From NCBI GenBank assembly GCA_004194705.1, contig SADC01000034.1, forward strand, positions 1 to 64,000: 64,000 bases of DNA. The letters are read 5' to 3'. The stretch is from Ditylenchus dipsaci (lineage: Eukaryota; Nematoda; Chromadorea; Rhabditida; Anguinidae). The position numbers and the translations under genes are program-made. Shown piece by piece: positions 55,542-64,000 of the stretch. The number at the start of each line of letters is the position of its first letter. Within the stretch, counting starts at the first letter, position 1. The notes beneath the pieces are model-generated. The model was not told the origin of the DNA. It saw only the letters and a list, made by a program, of their open reading frames with translations, and made no database searches.

Positions 55542-57410
55542 ATTAAAACTAGGATCGCGCGGTTCCGGTTTTTTTTCAGTCGGTCGGTTTTTAAAACCGA
55601 GCTTTTGGCAAACCCGGTTTCCGGCTTCGGTTTGATCAACTCCGGTCGGTTAACCGCCGGTTGGCCGGTTTTTCGCCAAGGCCGTTTTATCCAGTGCTTG
55701 TTGATTTTCAAAATCATTTATCTAGTGTAAATTTACATTATTAGGCCCGCTCACAATGGGATGTCGATGTGGGTGTCGAAGTGAATTCGATGTCCAGATC
55801 TCGCGTTTTTCATTAAAATGCAACTCGGATATAGATGAAATAAAAAGTAGGTATAGGTCATCTATATCAGATTTGGCATTTTTATTTGAAAAACGCGAGA
55901 AATGGACATCGAATTTACTTCGACAACCACATTGACATTCCATTGTGAGCGGGGCCTTACATGATTTGTTGCATGAATTTTTACACAGCAGAACAAAAAA
56001 TTTAACAATCTTCATGTACAGGGTGTCCCATAAAAAGACGTTGAATGATATAGCTTGTCTCTGTTATGCGTTCAAAATTGTTTCCAATATGTGTACAGGG
56101 TGTCCCAAAAACCCCCTATTCTTCAAGGGCACCGTAGGACCATTTTTAATTTTCAATTTTTTGTGCACGATATGTCATCTTGTAGTCGTGGAAATTCTCT
56201 AGCGAATGGTACATTAATATTTACTAAGTGAAAATGGCATAGTGGGTAAATGGACAGAACAATTTAAAAAAATAGGATTTTCAATCCCCGGATTTTCTGT
56301 TTTGTCGAATTGACTCGTATTCACACAAAGTTGATAAAGTTTTATGTGCTGTGATAATATTCTTGCACTATTTCGTAGCGCAGATCAAGCGCTACGAAAC
56401 CCAATTCACAGAATATTTTTCAAAAATATAGATTTTGAGTTATTGCTTTTTGAAAGAAAAACACAAACGGCCAAAAATCAATTTTTCTTAATTTTTTCGA
56501 TTTTCAGTCGTTTTTTAATGGGTTTGCTGTTTTCATAAGACCATATCTCAACATTTGAATTTACAAAAAAATCTGTAAGAAAGATTTTGTAGCTCTTGAT
56601 CTGCGCTACAACATAAATGCAAGAAAAATTATAGCACAGAATACTCAAGCGAAATTTTGACCAGTTAAGTCGACAACAGTGCTTGTCAAATTGTGTGAAA
56701 TGACTTTATTTGTGTTAAGAGCTGAATGCTGACTTTTTAAAAATATATTTTGAGAAATTTTTATATACCAATCCACAGAGAAAATAAAGCGCTACAAAAT
56801 CACGTGTTTGGAATATCTTTGCAATATTAATTTTGATATTAATAATCAACCTGAAACACGTTAATAATTTTTCAAGTCAACAAAAACAGAAAATCCGGAG
56901 ATCGAAAATCCGGTTTTTTAAACTGTTCTGTCTATTAACCCACTATGCTACGGTCACTTAGTGAATGTTAATGTACCATTCGCTAGAGAATTTCCACGAC
57001 TACAAGATGACATATCGTGCACAAAAATTGAAAATTAAAAATGGTCCTACGGTGCCCTTGAAGAATAGGGGGTTTTTTGGGATTTTGAACGCATAACAGA
57101 GACAAGCTATATCATCGGAGGTCGGAATTTTTCATTTTCTTCATTCGCTTTGCCGCAAATCAGCAAGAAATAATGCTCGTTTACAAGATGACCGAAATGT
57201 TCTTGATTATTCATGTCGAAACAAAATTGATTCGAAAATATATGAGCTAATTCTATTTCTCAGTAATTAAACCGAACAAACCGGCGGTTTAGTGACCCGG
57301 TTTTCAGTTTTTGCCGGTTTCGCAGACCCGGTTTTCGTTTTCGGTTTATTTCCTAAAAAACCCGGTTTTCGGTTTTCGGTTAACCGACCGCGCACGACCC
57401 TAATTAAAAC
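55542..57410. mobile_element. hAT-type element, tag CCGGTTTTCGG
   Basis: Ends TAGGATCGCGCGGTTCCGG and, from the right, TAGGGTCGTGCGCGGTCGG. Perfect 8-bp duplication ATTAAAAC at 55542-55549 and 57403-57410. AAACCCGGTTTTCGG-type tags occur at both ends. Nested inside: a palindrome 55738-55966 (CCCGCTCACAATGG ends) and a fold-back 56020-57120. No transposase. Confidence 0.95.
56020..57120. repeat. Fold-back with CAGGGTGTCCC end and tRNA-like arms
   Basis: ACAGACAAGCTATATCA-type ends and CGTAGGACCATTTTTAATTT pair. Each arm carries a tRNA-like segment (56232-56295, GCATAGTGGGTAAATGGACA and TCAATCCCCGGATTTTCTG; mirrored 56885-56955). CAGGGTGTCCCAAAAA occurs at 56096. An inner inverted pair GTAGCGCAGATCAAGCGCTA lies around 56375-56400. 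Confidence 0.75.
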
Positions 57411-57599
57411 AGTCTACTTGTGTTCATTATAATAAAACAGGTCACTTTTTGTGGTTAAAAAAAAATTACTTCACTCTAAAAGGCCATAAGTCAAATTTTT
57501 TTTTGACTAAATTTGGAGTCGAAGTGTATATAACATTTCCGGTAGAAAAAAGTCAAAAATGGCGGTGCTACGAAAATTTCCAAAATTACAGATTAGGCC

Positions 57600-60300
57600 T
57601 TTTAACACCGGAAAGCCGGAGCGCCCTGAAAGTGCATTCTCGAGCAGAACCAAGTGCAAAAAATACTGTAAAAATATATTGGACAGTTCTCAATTTACAT
57701 TATTTTATTCTCAATTCACTCATATTCTCTTGAAAATGCACACTGCCTACAGCATCGAAAATCCGAGAAGATTCTTGGCAGATTTCCTTTAGATTTTCTT
57801 CAGCTCTTGCGTTTCTCAAAACTGGTCAAGCTATGAATGCTTTCACTGTTATGTCTAGCACTTTTTCTTAGTTTATTTTCTCCAACTGCTACGGACTCTG
57901 TTGGCGTAAAAGAGGGAAACCAGGAAGACTTGCACTTCCTTCCGGCCGCCTTATTAGAGGAAATACGGTAATAGGATTCACAAGAATTGGAATTCACAAA
58001 ATACGAAAATTAAAGCAACCGACAAAACTTCTCCGGATTTTTTAAAGACATTCAGAAAATTGTCAGTAAATATGATAAGTGACTTGTTGACACTTTGGCT
58101 CCGCTGCGTGAGAAATATAGCTTGGCGTTTAGAATTTTAAATTTTACCTTGTTTTTAAGGGTAAACCTTTTTTCGCAGCTGATTCATATTTTTGGCATAT
58201 TTTTTTCTTTTTAAATCAGCTGAAAGATAAAGAAATCAGCTGCAAAAACGCAAACCAGATGCAAAAATAAGTGAATCAGCTGCAAATAGATGTAAATCAG
58301 TTGTATAAAACGTTTGCCCATTTTTAGCTGTCTACTCTTGAGCGGCCATTGTTCGAAAGAAATTTACCGAAAGTGGTCACATTTAGGCTTGTTCGAAAGG
58401 TCTACTCTTCCTGAATTAAACGTATATTAAGTTTAACATTTTCATTTAAAAATTAAAAGCAACAGCTCTTTTTTAGCTAAAAAGCCAAGAATATAGCTAA
58501 ATTGTGCCTCCAAAAGTTTAATTCTTGTCCCATTTTTTGCTATTTTTGCAAGAAGTTTCTGGAAAAAAAGAGGGAAAGAATTGAGACTTTAGGGTCAACA
58601 ATTCAATTTGATCCAAAAGTTAAAGACTCTGGAGCTGTTACTCTTAGTTTTTAATTGAAAATATTAAAAATATGTTTGGTTTAGCAAGAGTAACCTTTCG
58701 AAGATGCCCAAATGTGACCGTTTTTGGTAAATTTTCTACCAAACAATAGTAGACAGCTAAAAACCCCGTAATCTGACTTAAAATCGCTGTAACTACCCTC
58801 TGGACCAACAAGTTCAGGTCCAGGACTTAGGGTCAGAAATAGGCCAGCGTACGGAAGTTGTGACTGATAAATGTCTCACGTACTTTTTCTACTTTCTAGG
58901 ACATATATTTGGGTACTTTTTACTGAAGTTTAAAAAATGAAAATTGTTGGGATATTTGCTAGTAGGGTGCTAATTTATTTTCACTTTTCTATAAAGCGCG
59001 AGCATGCTCTTTTAAGTGGTCCATTCATGTAAATTGTGTTTTTTACTGCGTGATTCCTGAATTTTCAAGCCAGTCCTCTCATACATTCTTCTTTCTATTT
59101 TCTTATCTGTTATTCCAAGCAGGCCGAGCAAGTGTCCAAGGCCAATGACAAATTGTATTTTTCCCTCATCCACCCCAACAAAATAAAACAAAAAGGTCCC
59201 CCTATCGATCCCTCAGCTAATTCCCCTGGTCCCTCTCCACTCCAATAACACGAAAAATAAGCCGGCTTCTTGCTACTACTCTAAATCAATAGTAACAGCA
59301 GTAGCAGCACTAGAAGTAGTAAATAGCCGTAGGCAGTGTGCCCAGGCAGCTGACTGCATTTGACAGACCCACCCCCGTCATCACTGGTCCCCCTGCTGCC
59401 ACTAATAACTCTTTTCTAGTTGTTGTTATTGAGGCACGGAGCTTAGCTACTACTACTTCTCCATCCATCTGAGACAAAATCGATGTGTGTGGGGCACTTG
59501 CTACTACCCTAAGTTTGTTGGTTGCCTTATTTGAGGGGGGGGGGAGGGCTTTGCTTTGCCCATACTACTGCTGTTTTTGGATGTCTTAAAATAGCGGTGA
59601 AGAGCTTTTGTGAGGGTTGTTAAGCCACTTGTTCTAACCACTTGTTTTAGGCTGTTTTGTGCTTTATGCGAATAGTAAAGTTGCAGTAATTGAAATTTCT
59701 AGTTTAAAATACAAAAAAAACAGAAAATATAAAAACAGCACCTTTGAAATATTTATTATTTGAAAATGTATTGTAGCTTAGGCTTCTCCCAAGTCACAGT
59801 CAGAGTCCCTCCCTTGTTATCTGATAGCTAAAGCTTTTAATTCTTGAAATTCATTAATTGTACAAAATTATGTGCTGTCTGAAAAATATTTAAGCATTCT
59901 TGTCGAACAACAACATTTCAACAACAAATCCCACTTTTGATGACAAAGTGTGATTTTTAGTTTGATGTCTTTGGATACGTGATGCTTAGTTAGACTGCTG
60001 TTAATTTTTAAAAATACTAAAAATTACATATATCAAAATATATTCCGAGGCGTGTTGTGTATGCTGTTACAGGTCTGCTTTTGAGCACAATACGTGGAGA
60101 TTTTAGAGGTCTCGACATTTTTGTAAGTTAGTATTGTGTTCAAATATCCTGGTTCGACTCTACCTAGAGGCATGCCAACTTTCGGTATTCTCTTTCTAGT
60201 CTAGATTGTTCTAAGCACTTTAGTGCCGACTTAATTTTTAGCGATTTAAACCAGCGTACAAGTAAGTTTTCAATAGTGTCATTAGAAAACTCGTTGGGTA
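57600..60300. other. Mostly unannotated; one palindrome at 58320-58765
   Basis: 58320-58765: TTTTAGCTGTCTACTCTTGA / AATAGTAGACAGCTAAAAA with inner GGTCACATTTAGGC / GCCCAAATGTGACC arms. 57945-57975 has TTATTAGAGGAAATACGGTA, an isolated end of the CTCTAATA family. 59250-59560 is rich in ACTACT/CAGCAG simple repeats. No gene recognised. Confidence 0.5.
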
Positions 60301-60724
60301 TACAACAGTGTTTTCAAAAGTAACACCTCACACTTTTGTTACACTAACTTCACCTACCCTTTTCTCATAAAGTTTGTTTTCGTATTTCGGATATTTTTGT
60401 ATTATTTTGTAGCTGAGATATTTCTCTATCGATTCAGTGGTCAAACAGCCCAGTTAAAAATAATTTTTGACAAAATCATGCCAAGTGTGACTTTAAAATC
60501 ACACTTTTGGTGACAAAGTGTGATTTTTAGTCTGATTTTGGTGTGGGATTGTCACATTTGGATTCCGCCTGGATATTTGACCACCGAATCGTTAGGGAAA
60601 TATTTCAGCTATCAAACGGTACAAAAATATTCGGAATGCAAAAACAAAATATATAATAAAAGGGTAAATAAAGTTAGTATGACCCAAGTGTGAAAGTGTG
60701 ATCTTTGAAAACACTGGTATACAT
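60298..60724. mobile_element. hAT-type MITE, tag CACACTTTTG
   Basis: Element 60306-60716 with ends CAGTGTTTTCAAAAGTAAC and, from the right, CAGTGTTTTCAAAGATCAC. Flanks GTATACAA / GTATACAT match at 7 of 8. The tag CACACTTTTG stands near each end and at the centre (CACACTTTTGGTGACAAAGT). Arms pair throughout. Confidence 0.9.
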
Positions 60725-61323
60725 GCAGTTGAGTTCTTTACAGCGTATATGTAATTGAGTATTATAGTTGAAATAAATTAGAGCAAACTTCATGGAAGTC
60801 AATATACTGTGCCCATTAATATACTGTGCCCAGCAATCAGTGTTTGGAAAAGCCAAGGCCAAAGCCAAAGCCAAAGCCAAAACCAAAGCCAAAAATAGGA
60901 AGCCAAATTTTGGCCGGCCAAAATGTGGCTTTGTGTTTTTGGCCTTGGCTTTGGCTTTGAATTTGGCCGAAGCCAAATTTGGCCGCCAAAATTTGGCTTT
61001 CTGTTTTTGGCCTTGGCTTTGGCTTCGAATTTGGTCGAAGCCAAATTTTGGCCGGCACTTTTGGCTTTGGCGGCACTTTTGGCTTTGGCCGGCACTTTTG
61101 GCTTTGGCCGGCACTTTTGGCTTTGGCCGGTACTTTTGGCTTTGGCCTGCACTTTTGGCTTTGGCCGGCACTTTTAGCTTGTTCCTTCCTTTTTCTAACT
61201 TTAGCCATCAAATTTTGGCCTTTGTCATTTATTCTCTTTGTAGTGAATGTGGCGCATTTTTTATCTCGTCTATTTTCCAGTTGTTAAAGTTTTCGTCTGC
61301 GCATCAAACTTTGAAAAAGAAGA

Positions 61324-61650
61324 ATGTCGGAGTGCTACGAGTGTCATGAGACTGGTCATTTCACTCGCGAATGCCCCAGCACCGGTTACTCTTACGGCGG
61401 CGGACGCTGACAAGATGGCGGCGGTTCGTTTTTTCATATGTTGTACTTTTGAATTCATCAAAATTTGTTTTCAGGTGACTCGTCATGCTACAACTGCTGC
61501 AAGCCTGGAAACGTGTCTCGTGAATGCACTCAGCCTCGAAGCGGCGATGGTGGCGGCAGCTATGGTGGTGGAGATGCTACGTTGATGCTACAATTGCCAG
61601 TAAACCGGCCATCTGAATCGTGAATGCCCTCAGGGTCAGTGCTATAAGAA
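61324..61650 (+). pseudogene. CNBP-like zinc-knuckle gene fragment with intron
   Basis: ATG at 61324 gives MSECYECHETGHFTRECP, a CCHC zinc knuckle (CX2CX4HX4C), then a Gly-rich linker (YSYGGGR) ended by TGA where GGA is expected. The intron starts near 61423 and ends TTTTCAG at 61473. The second knuckle CYNCCKPGNVSREC has Asn for the zinc-binding His. The third is visible at 61590-61640 (YNCQ, stop, TGHLNRECPQ). CNBP-family proteins bind single-stranded nucleic acid through seven such knuckles. Here three remain, with two stops and one lost ligand. The retained intron means it was copied as DNA, not through mRNA. It lies within the hAT-type element 60830-63183. Confidence 0.8.
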
Positions 61651-62109
61651 GCCAGTGGTCAAGAGAATATTCCTCCTTATCAATTAAAACAGGTATAACT
61701 TCTTATGTTCTCATTGTCTCGTTGTTTGGCGTTTGCGTTAATAAATAAAAATGTTGCTGCACTTAATTGCTAAGATGTTTTTCCTCAAATACAATGCCTT
61801 CAGGGAAACTTCGGTTCGACTGTGAAAATTAGAAAATCTGTGGAGTCTCTATTATTCTCCTAATTAAGTAAGAGCGGGTACTCCATGAATGGCGATACCA
61901 AGGTGGTGGTACTGAGACGATTCAAATTAGGCAGTGCTCCGCCTCCCAAGCACGGCTAGTGCACCTCCTCACATGGTTTGATCCATCTGCTCAAACGACC
62001 TCGTCCACCTTTCAACATGGTCTAACCTGCGTATTATCACCTGGGTACTGCTACCTATCACAACTAAAGACACTGGTCACGAGACGCCAAATATTTCACG
62101 TGATTTTAT

Positions 62110-62713
62110 TTCTACTGAAGCAAACAATTGAACAGAACAATTTTCTTTGATGTAGATAGATGTTTTCTGATGCATGCTAGTCGAACTTGCAAGTTGCAAC
62201 CAGGGCGAGCCTTGTGACACAGAACCTTCGTAGTATGGACAACTGGTCCAACGAGAGCTTTTCCAGTTCCACCATGGCCGACAGAAGCGCGTTCGTCGCG
62301 GACGTCCACCTTGCCAAGCATTTCCTTGCCATTGACCATAAGAACACCTAGTGAGATATAAAAAAAAGAGCAAGAATAAAGTAGATAACCTGGATGGAAC
62401 CAATGTTGTTTCGATACTCATGACCACTTCAAGAGAAGCACGCAGCGATCTTTCCTTTGTCATTCCAAATTCGACCAACCACCGGCTCACCAGACTGGTA
62501 CCACAGAGCAACGTACTGATCCAGATTCTCACCAGGGAACGTAGTCAGCGAGCGGACAAAAGCACGAATAGCTTTTGCAGGAGGGAACGGATCACAAGTT
62601 CTGAAGTCGGCCCAATTGTGCGTCATGATGAGGCTAGCTGGCGACGAAGGAGGCGGCGGAGCAGCTAGCGCCACTGGCGGAACACATTCGATACATTCGC
62701 AAGTCTGTAACAC
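62110..62713 (-). pseudogene. Captured fragment of an unknown conserved gene, two exons
   Basis: The acceptor TTACAG precedes TCECIECVPPVALAAPPPP (62707 downward). Then comes HNWADFRTCDPFPPAKAIRA and ENLDQYVALWYQSGEPVVGR, followed by IWNDKGKIAACFS, a TGA stop, and SGHEYRNNIGSIQ. An intron (about 62391-62351) joins this to VLMVNGKEMLGKVDVRDERA, GHGGTGKALVGPVVHTTKVL and CHKARPGCNLQ. Ordered Trp/Gly spacing and a clean splice suggest a real protein family, but I cannot name it. The TGA probably replaces TGG, and upstream exons are cut off by the repeat array. It is on the opposite strand to the zinc-knuckle piece in the same transposon. Confidence 0.6.
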
Positions 62714-63183
62714 AAAAAATAAAAAATGACGTGCTTAAAAGAAGAGTCGAGAGCGAAAAATAACTAGAAATAAAAACACATAGAAAAAAATACAAGCAGA
62801 GACACCATAAGAAGATGTAATGCAAAAGGTGTTAAAGTAAGCCACTCGACAAAAAGACAAGGAAAAACCAGGCCAAGGCCGAAAGCGGACGGTCAAGACC
62901 AAAATGGCCGCCCAAAGCCAAACGCAAAGCCAAAGCCAAAAGTGCCGGCCAAAGCCAAAGCCAAAACCAAAGCCAAAAACTAAAGCCAAATTTTGGTCGG
63001 CCAAAATTTGGCTCGGCCAAATAAAAAGCCAAAGCCAAGGCCAAAAACACAAAGCCAAATTTGGCCGGCCAAATTTTGGCTTTTCGTTTTTGGCTTTGGT
63101 TTTGGCTTTGGCTTTGGCTTTGGCCGGCACTTTTGGCTTTGGCTTTGCGTTTGGCTTTGGCTTTTCCAAACACTGCCAGCAAT

Positions 63184-64000
63184 CGAAGTTGAATAAGCTC
63201 AAAATATACATGCAAAAATGTACATGCACATAGGTGGAGTCGAACTTAAGTGTTCAAATAATCAATTCTCTTCAAAAATGCCTATTTATTGCTGTATTTG
63301 TGCCACAACTTTATGTCAAAAATGATATCAGCTCTTTTAATTGGCTTCCAATCAATCAGCCTTTGCAATGCATGCAGCACAAGCCTGCTCTCTTCACTAC
63401 TATCCACCAGAGTGTGTGTATAATCGATTGCTCCACATCTCCCCCTTCTCCTGCCCCAATTCTCTCCGAGTGTAAAAGGAGAAAAGATCGATTGAGGGCT
63501 CTGCTCCTCCACTCAGTCGAGTGGTGTGTGTAAAAAGAAGTTTTGCACACACACCACTGCTTTCTCCTTATATTCCACTACTATTACTACTGCTGCAAAC
63601 CAACATTCTCAAAACTAATATAATTTGGGTACTGGGCAGTTTAATTGTTGTGTGGTTTGTGTAGCAGCAACTAGTATAATTTGATTTTTGGTGTTTCTTA
63701 TAAAAATTGAGTTAGCCATGTTTTTTCTGGTCTTTAGTTAATGCTGCTGCTACTGCTTCTAATGAATATTCATTTGATGGCTGTAGTGGTAATGATAGTT
63801 GGAAACTAGAGTTATTTGTTGGCCTGCTCTGCTTAAAACTAAATGATCAACTTTTAGAATATAAGAATTGATCTTTGAACAATAAAAGCATGGCTATTTG
63901 ATTGAATTATGGCATCTACTGCACTAAAAACGCATCAGAACCGGATAATTTTTCAAAGTAGAATGCTTGAGACTCACATGTCGATGAGGGCTAAAATACT
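63184..64000. other. Window end, no gene recognised
   Basis: 63400-63600 has CACACACC and CTCC-rich text with a mirrored GTGTGTGTAAAAAGAAGT / TTTTGCACACACACCAC pair near 63525-63555. Otherwise AT-rich without a coding pattern. Confidence 0.4.

Larger units (their letters stand above)
53955..57590. repeat. Giant nested palindrome
   Basis: Outer arms 53960-54345 and 55365-55549 + 57403-57590 pair (TTTGGCACCGC .. AAATGACC .. GAACACAAGTAGA). The right arm is split by the hAT element 55542-57410. The middle holds two copies of a smaller palindrome, 54345-54650 and 54958-55357, with tags GTCCGTCRCCGTCCTAAT, themselves inverted about 54800. Confidence 0.85.
60830..63183. mobile_element. Gene-carrying hAT-type element, tag GCCAAAGCC
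   Basis: Element 60838-63175 has ends CAGTGTTTGGAAAAGCCAAG and, from the right, CAGTGTTTGGAAAAGCCAAA, with a perfect 8-bp duplication CCAGCAAT at 60830-60837 and 63176-63183. Each end is an array of about 330 bp of GCCAAAGCCAAA / TTTGGCTTTGGCCGGCAC, partly self-complementary. The unique interior (61190-62860) holds two gene fragments (61324-61650 plus, 62110-62713 minus) and no transposase. The layout resembles plant Pack elements. Long lysine/alanine-rich frames in the arrays are not genes. Confidence 0.9.

Noticed and set aside
60674..61349. Long open frames rich in Lys/Ala/Pro or Phe/Gly/Leu on both strands
   Set aside because: They are translations of the GCCAAA tag array and its complement in several frames; the same happens at 62735-63233.

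Overview
The window is animal nuclear DNA, AT-rich, with spliced genes whose introns are mostly 34-65 bp (GT-AG). Very short introns, MADF-type and SWIM-type transposon proteins, and a splice acceptor 4 bases before the first ATG of one gene (possible trans-splicing) suggest a nematode or another small-intron invertebrate. I cannot name the species. There are no prokaryotic features.

Two host genes, both on the minus strand, can be rebuilt exon by exon. One is a facilitative sugar transporter of the SLC2/GLUT family (26665 to 22073, 22 exons, about 546 residues). The other is an SLC22-type organic ion transporter (48349 to 32650, about 21 exons), with introns swollen by transposons. Both carry isolated one-base frame breaks, mostly at homopolymer runs. 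A 1.8-kb palindrome whose two arms differ only in homopolymer lengths points to homopolymer errors in the assembly rather than gene death.

Nearly everything else is transposon DNA, dominated by fold-back (inverted-repeat) elements nested inside one another. Typical layout: a short terminal inverted repeat, then an array of a 7-30 bp tag, then a core, mirrored in the other arm. Each family has its own tag. Where ends can be defined, several show 8-bp target-site duplications and TAGNG- or CAGTG-type termini, as in the hAT superfamily. A second large set has TACAGTC..GACTGTA ends and TA target sites, like pogo/Tigger elements. A MULE-type transposase with a SWIM zinc finger (5.2-7.6 kb), a Tc1/mariner-type transposase half (11.7-12.2 kb) and a Harbinger-like element with a MADF gene (40.3-41.7 kb) are the only recognisable transposon proteins.

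Most interesting: (1) pairs of fold-back elements share a core but carry entirely different tags, with the tag exchanged at all positions at once (2.7 vs 33.8 kb; 8.2 vs 18.3 kb; 12.6 vs 29.2 kb); (2) a 2.3-kb hAT-like element with a perfect 8-bp duplication (60830-63183) carries two intron-containing gene fragments, a zinc-knuckle (CNBP-like) copy and a second conserved fragment; (3) a hAT insertion (55542-57410) sits in one arm of a larger palindrome while the other arm keeps the empty site; (4) the SLC22 reading frame ends inside a pogo-like MITE.

Layout: 0-4.9 kb repeats; 5.0-8.6 MULE; 8.6-22 nested fold-backs; 22-26.7 SLC2 gene; 26.7-32.6 fold-backs; 32.6-48.3 SLC22 gene with insertions; 48.7-57.6 fold-backs; 57.6-60.3 largely featureless; 60.3-63.2 hAT elements with captured genes; 63.2-64.0 nothing recognised.
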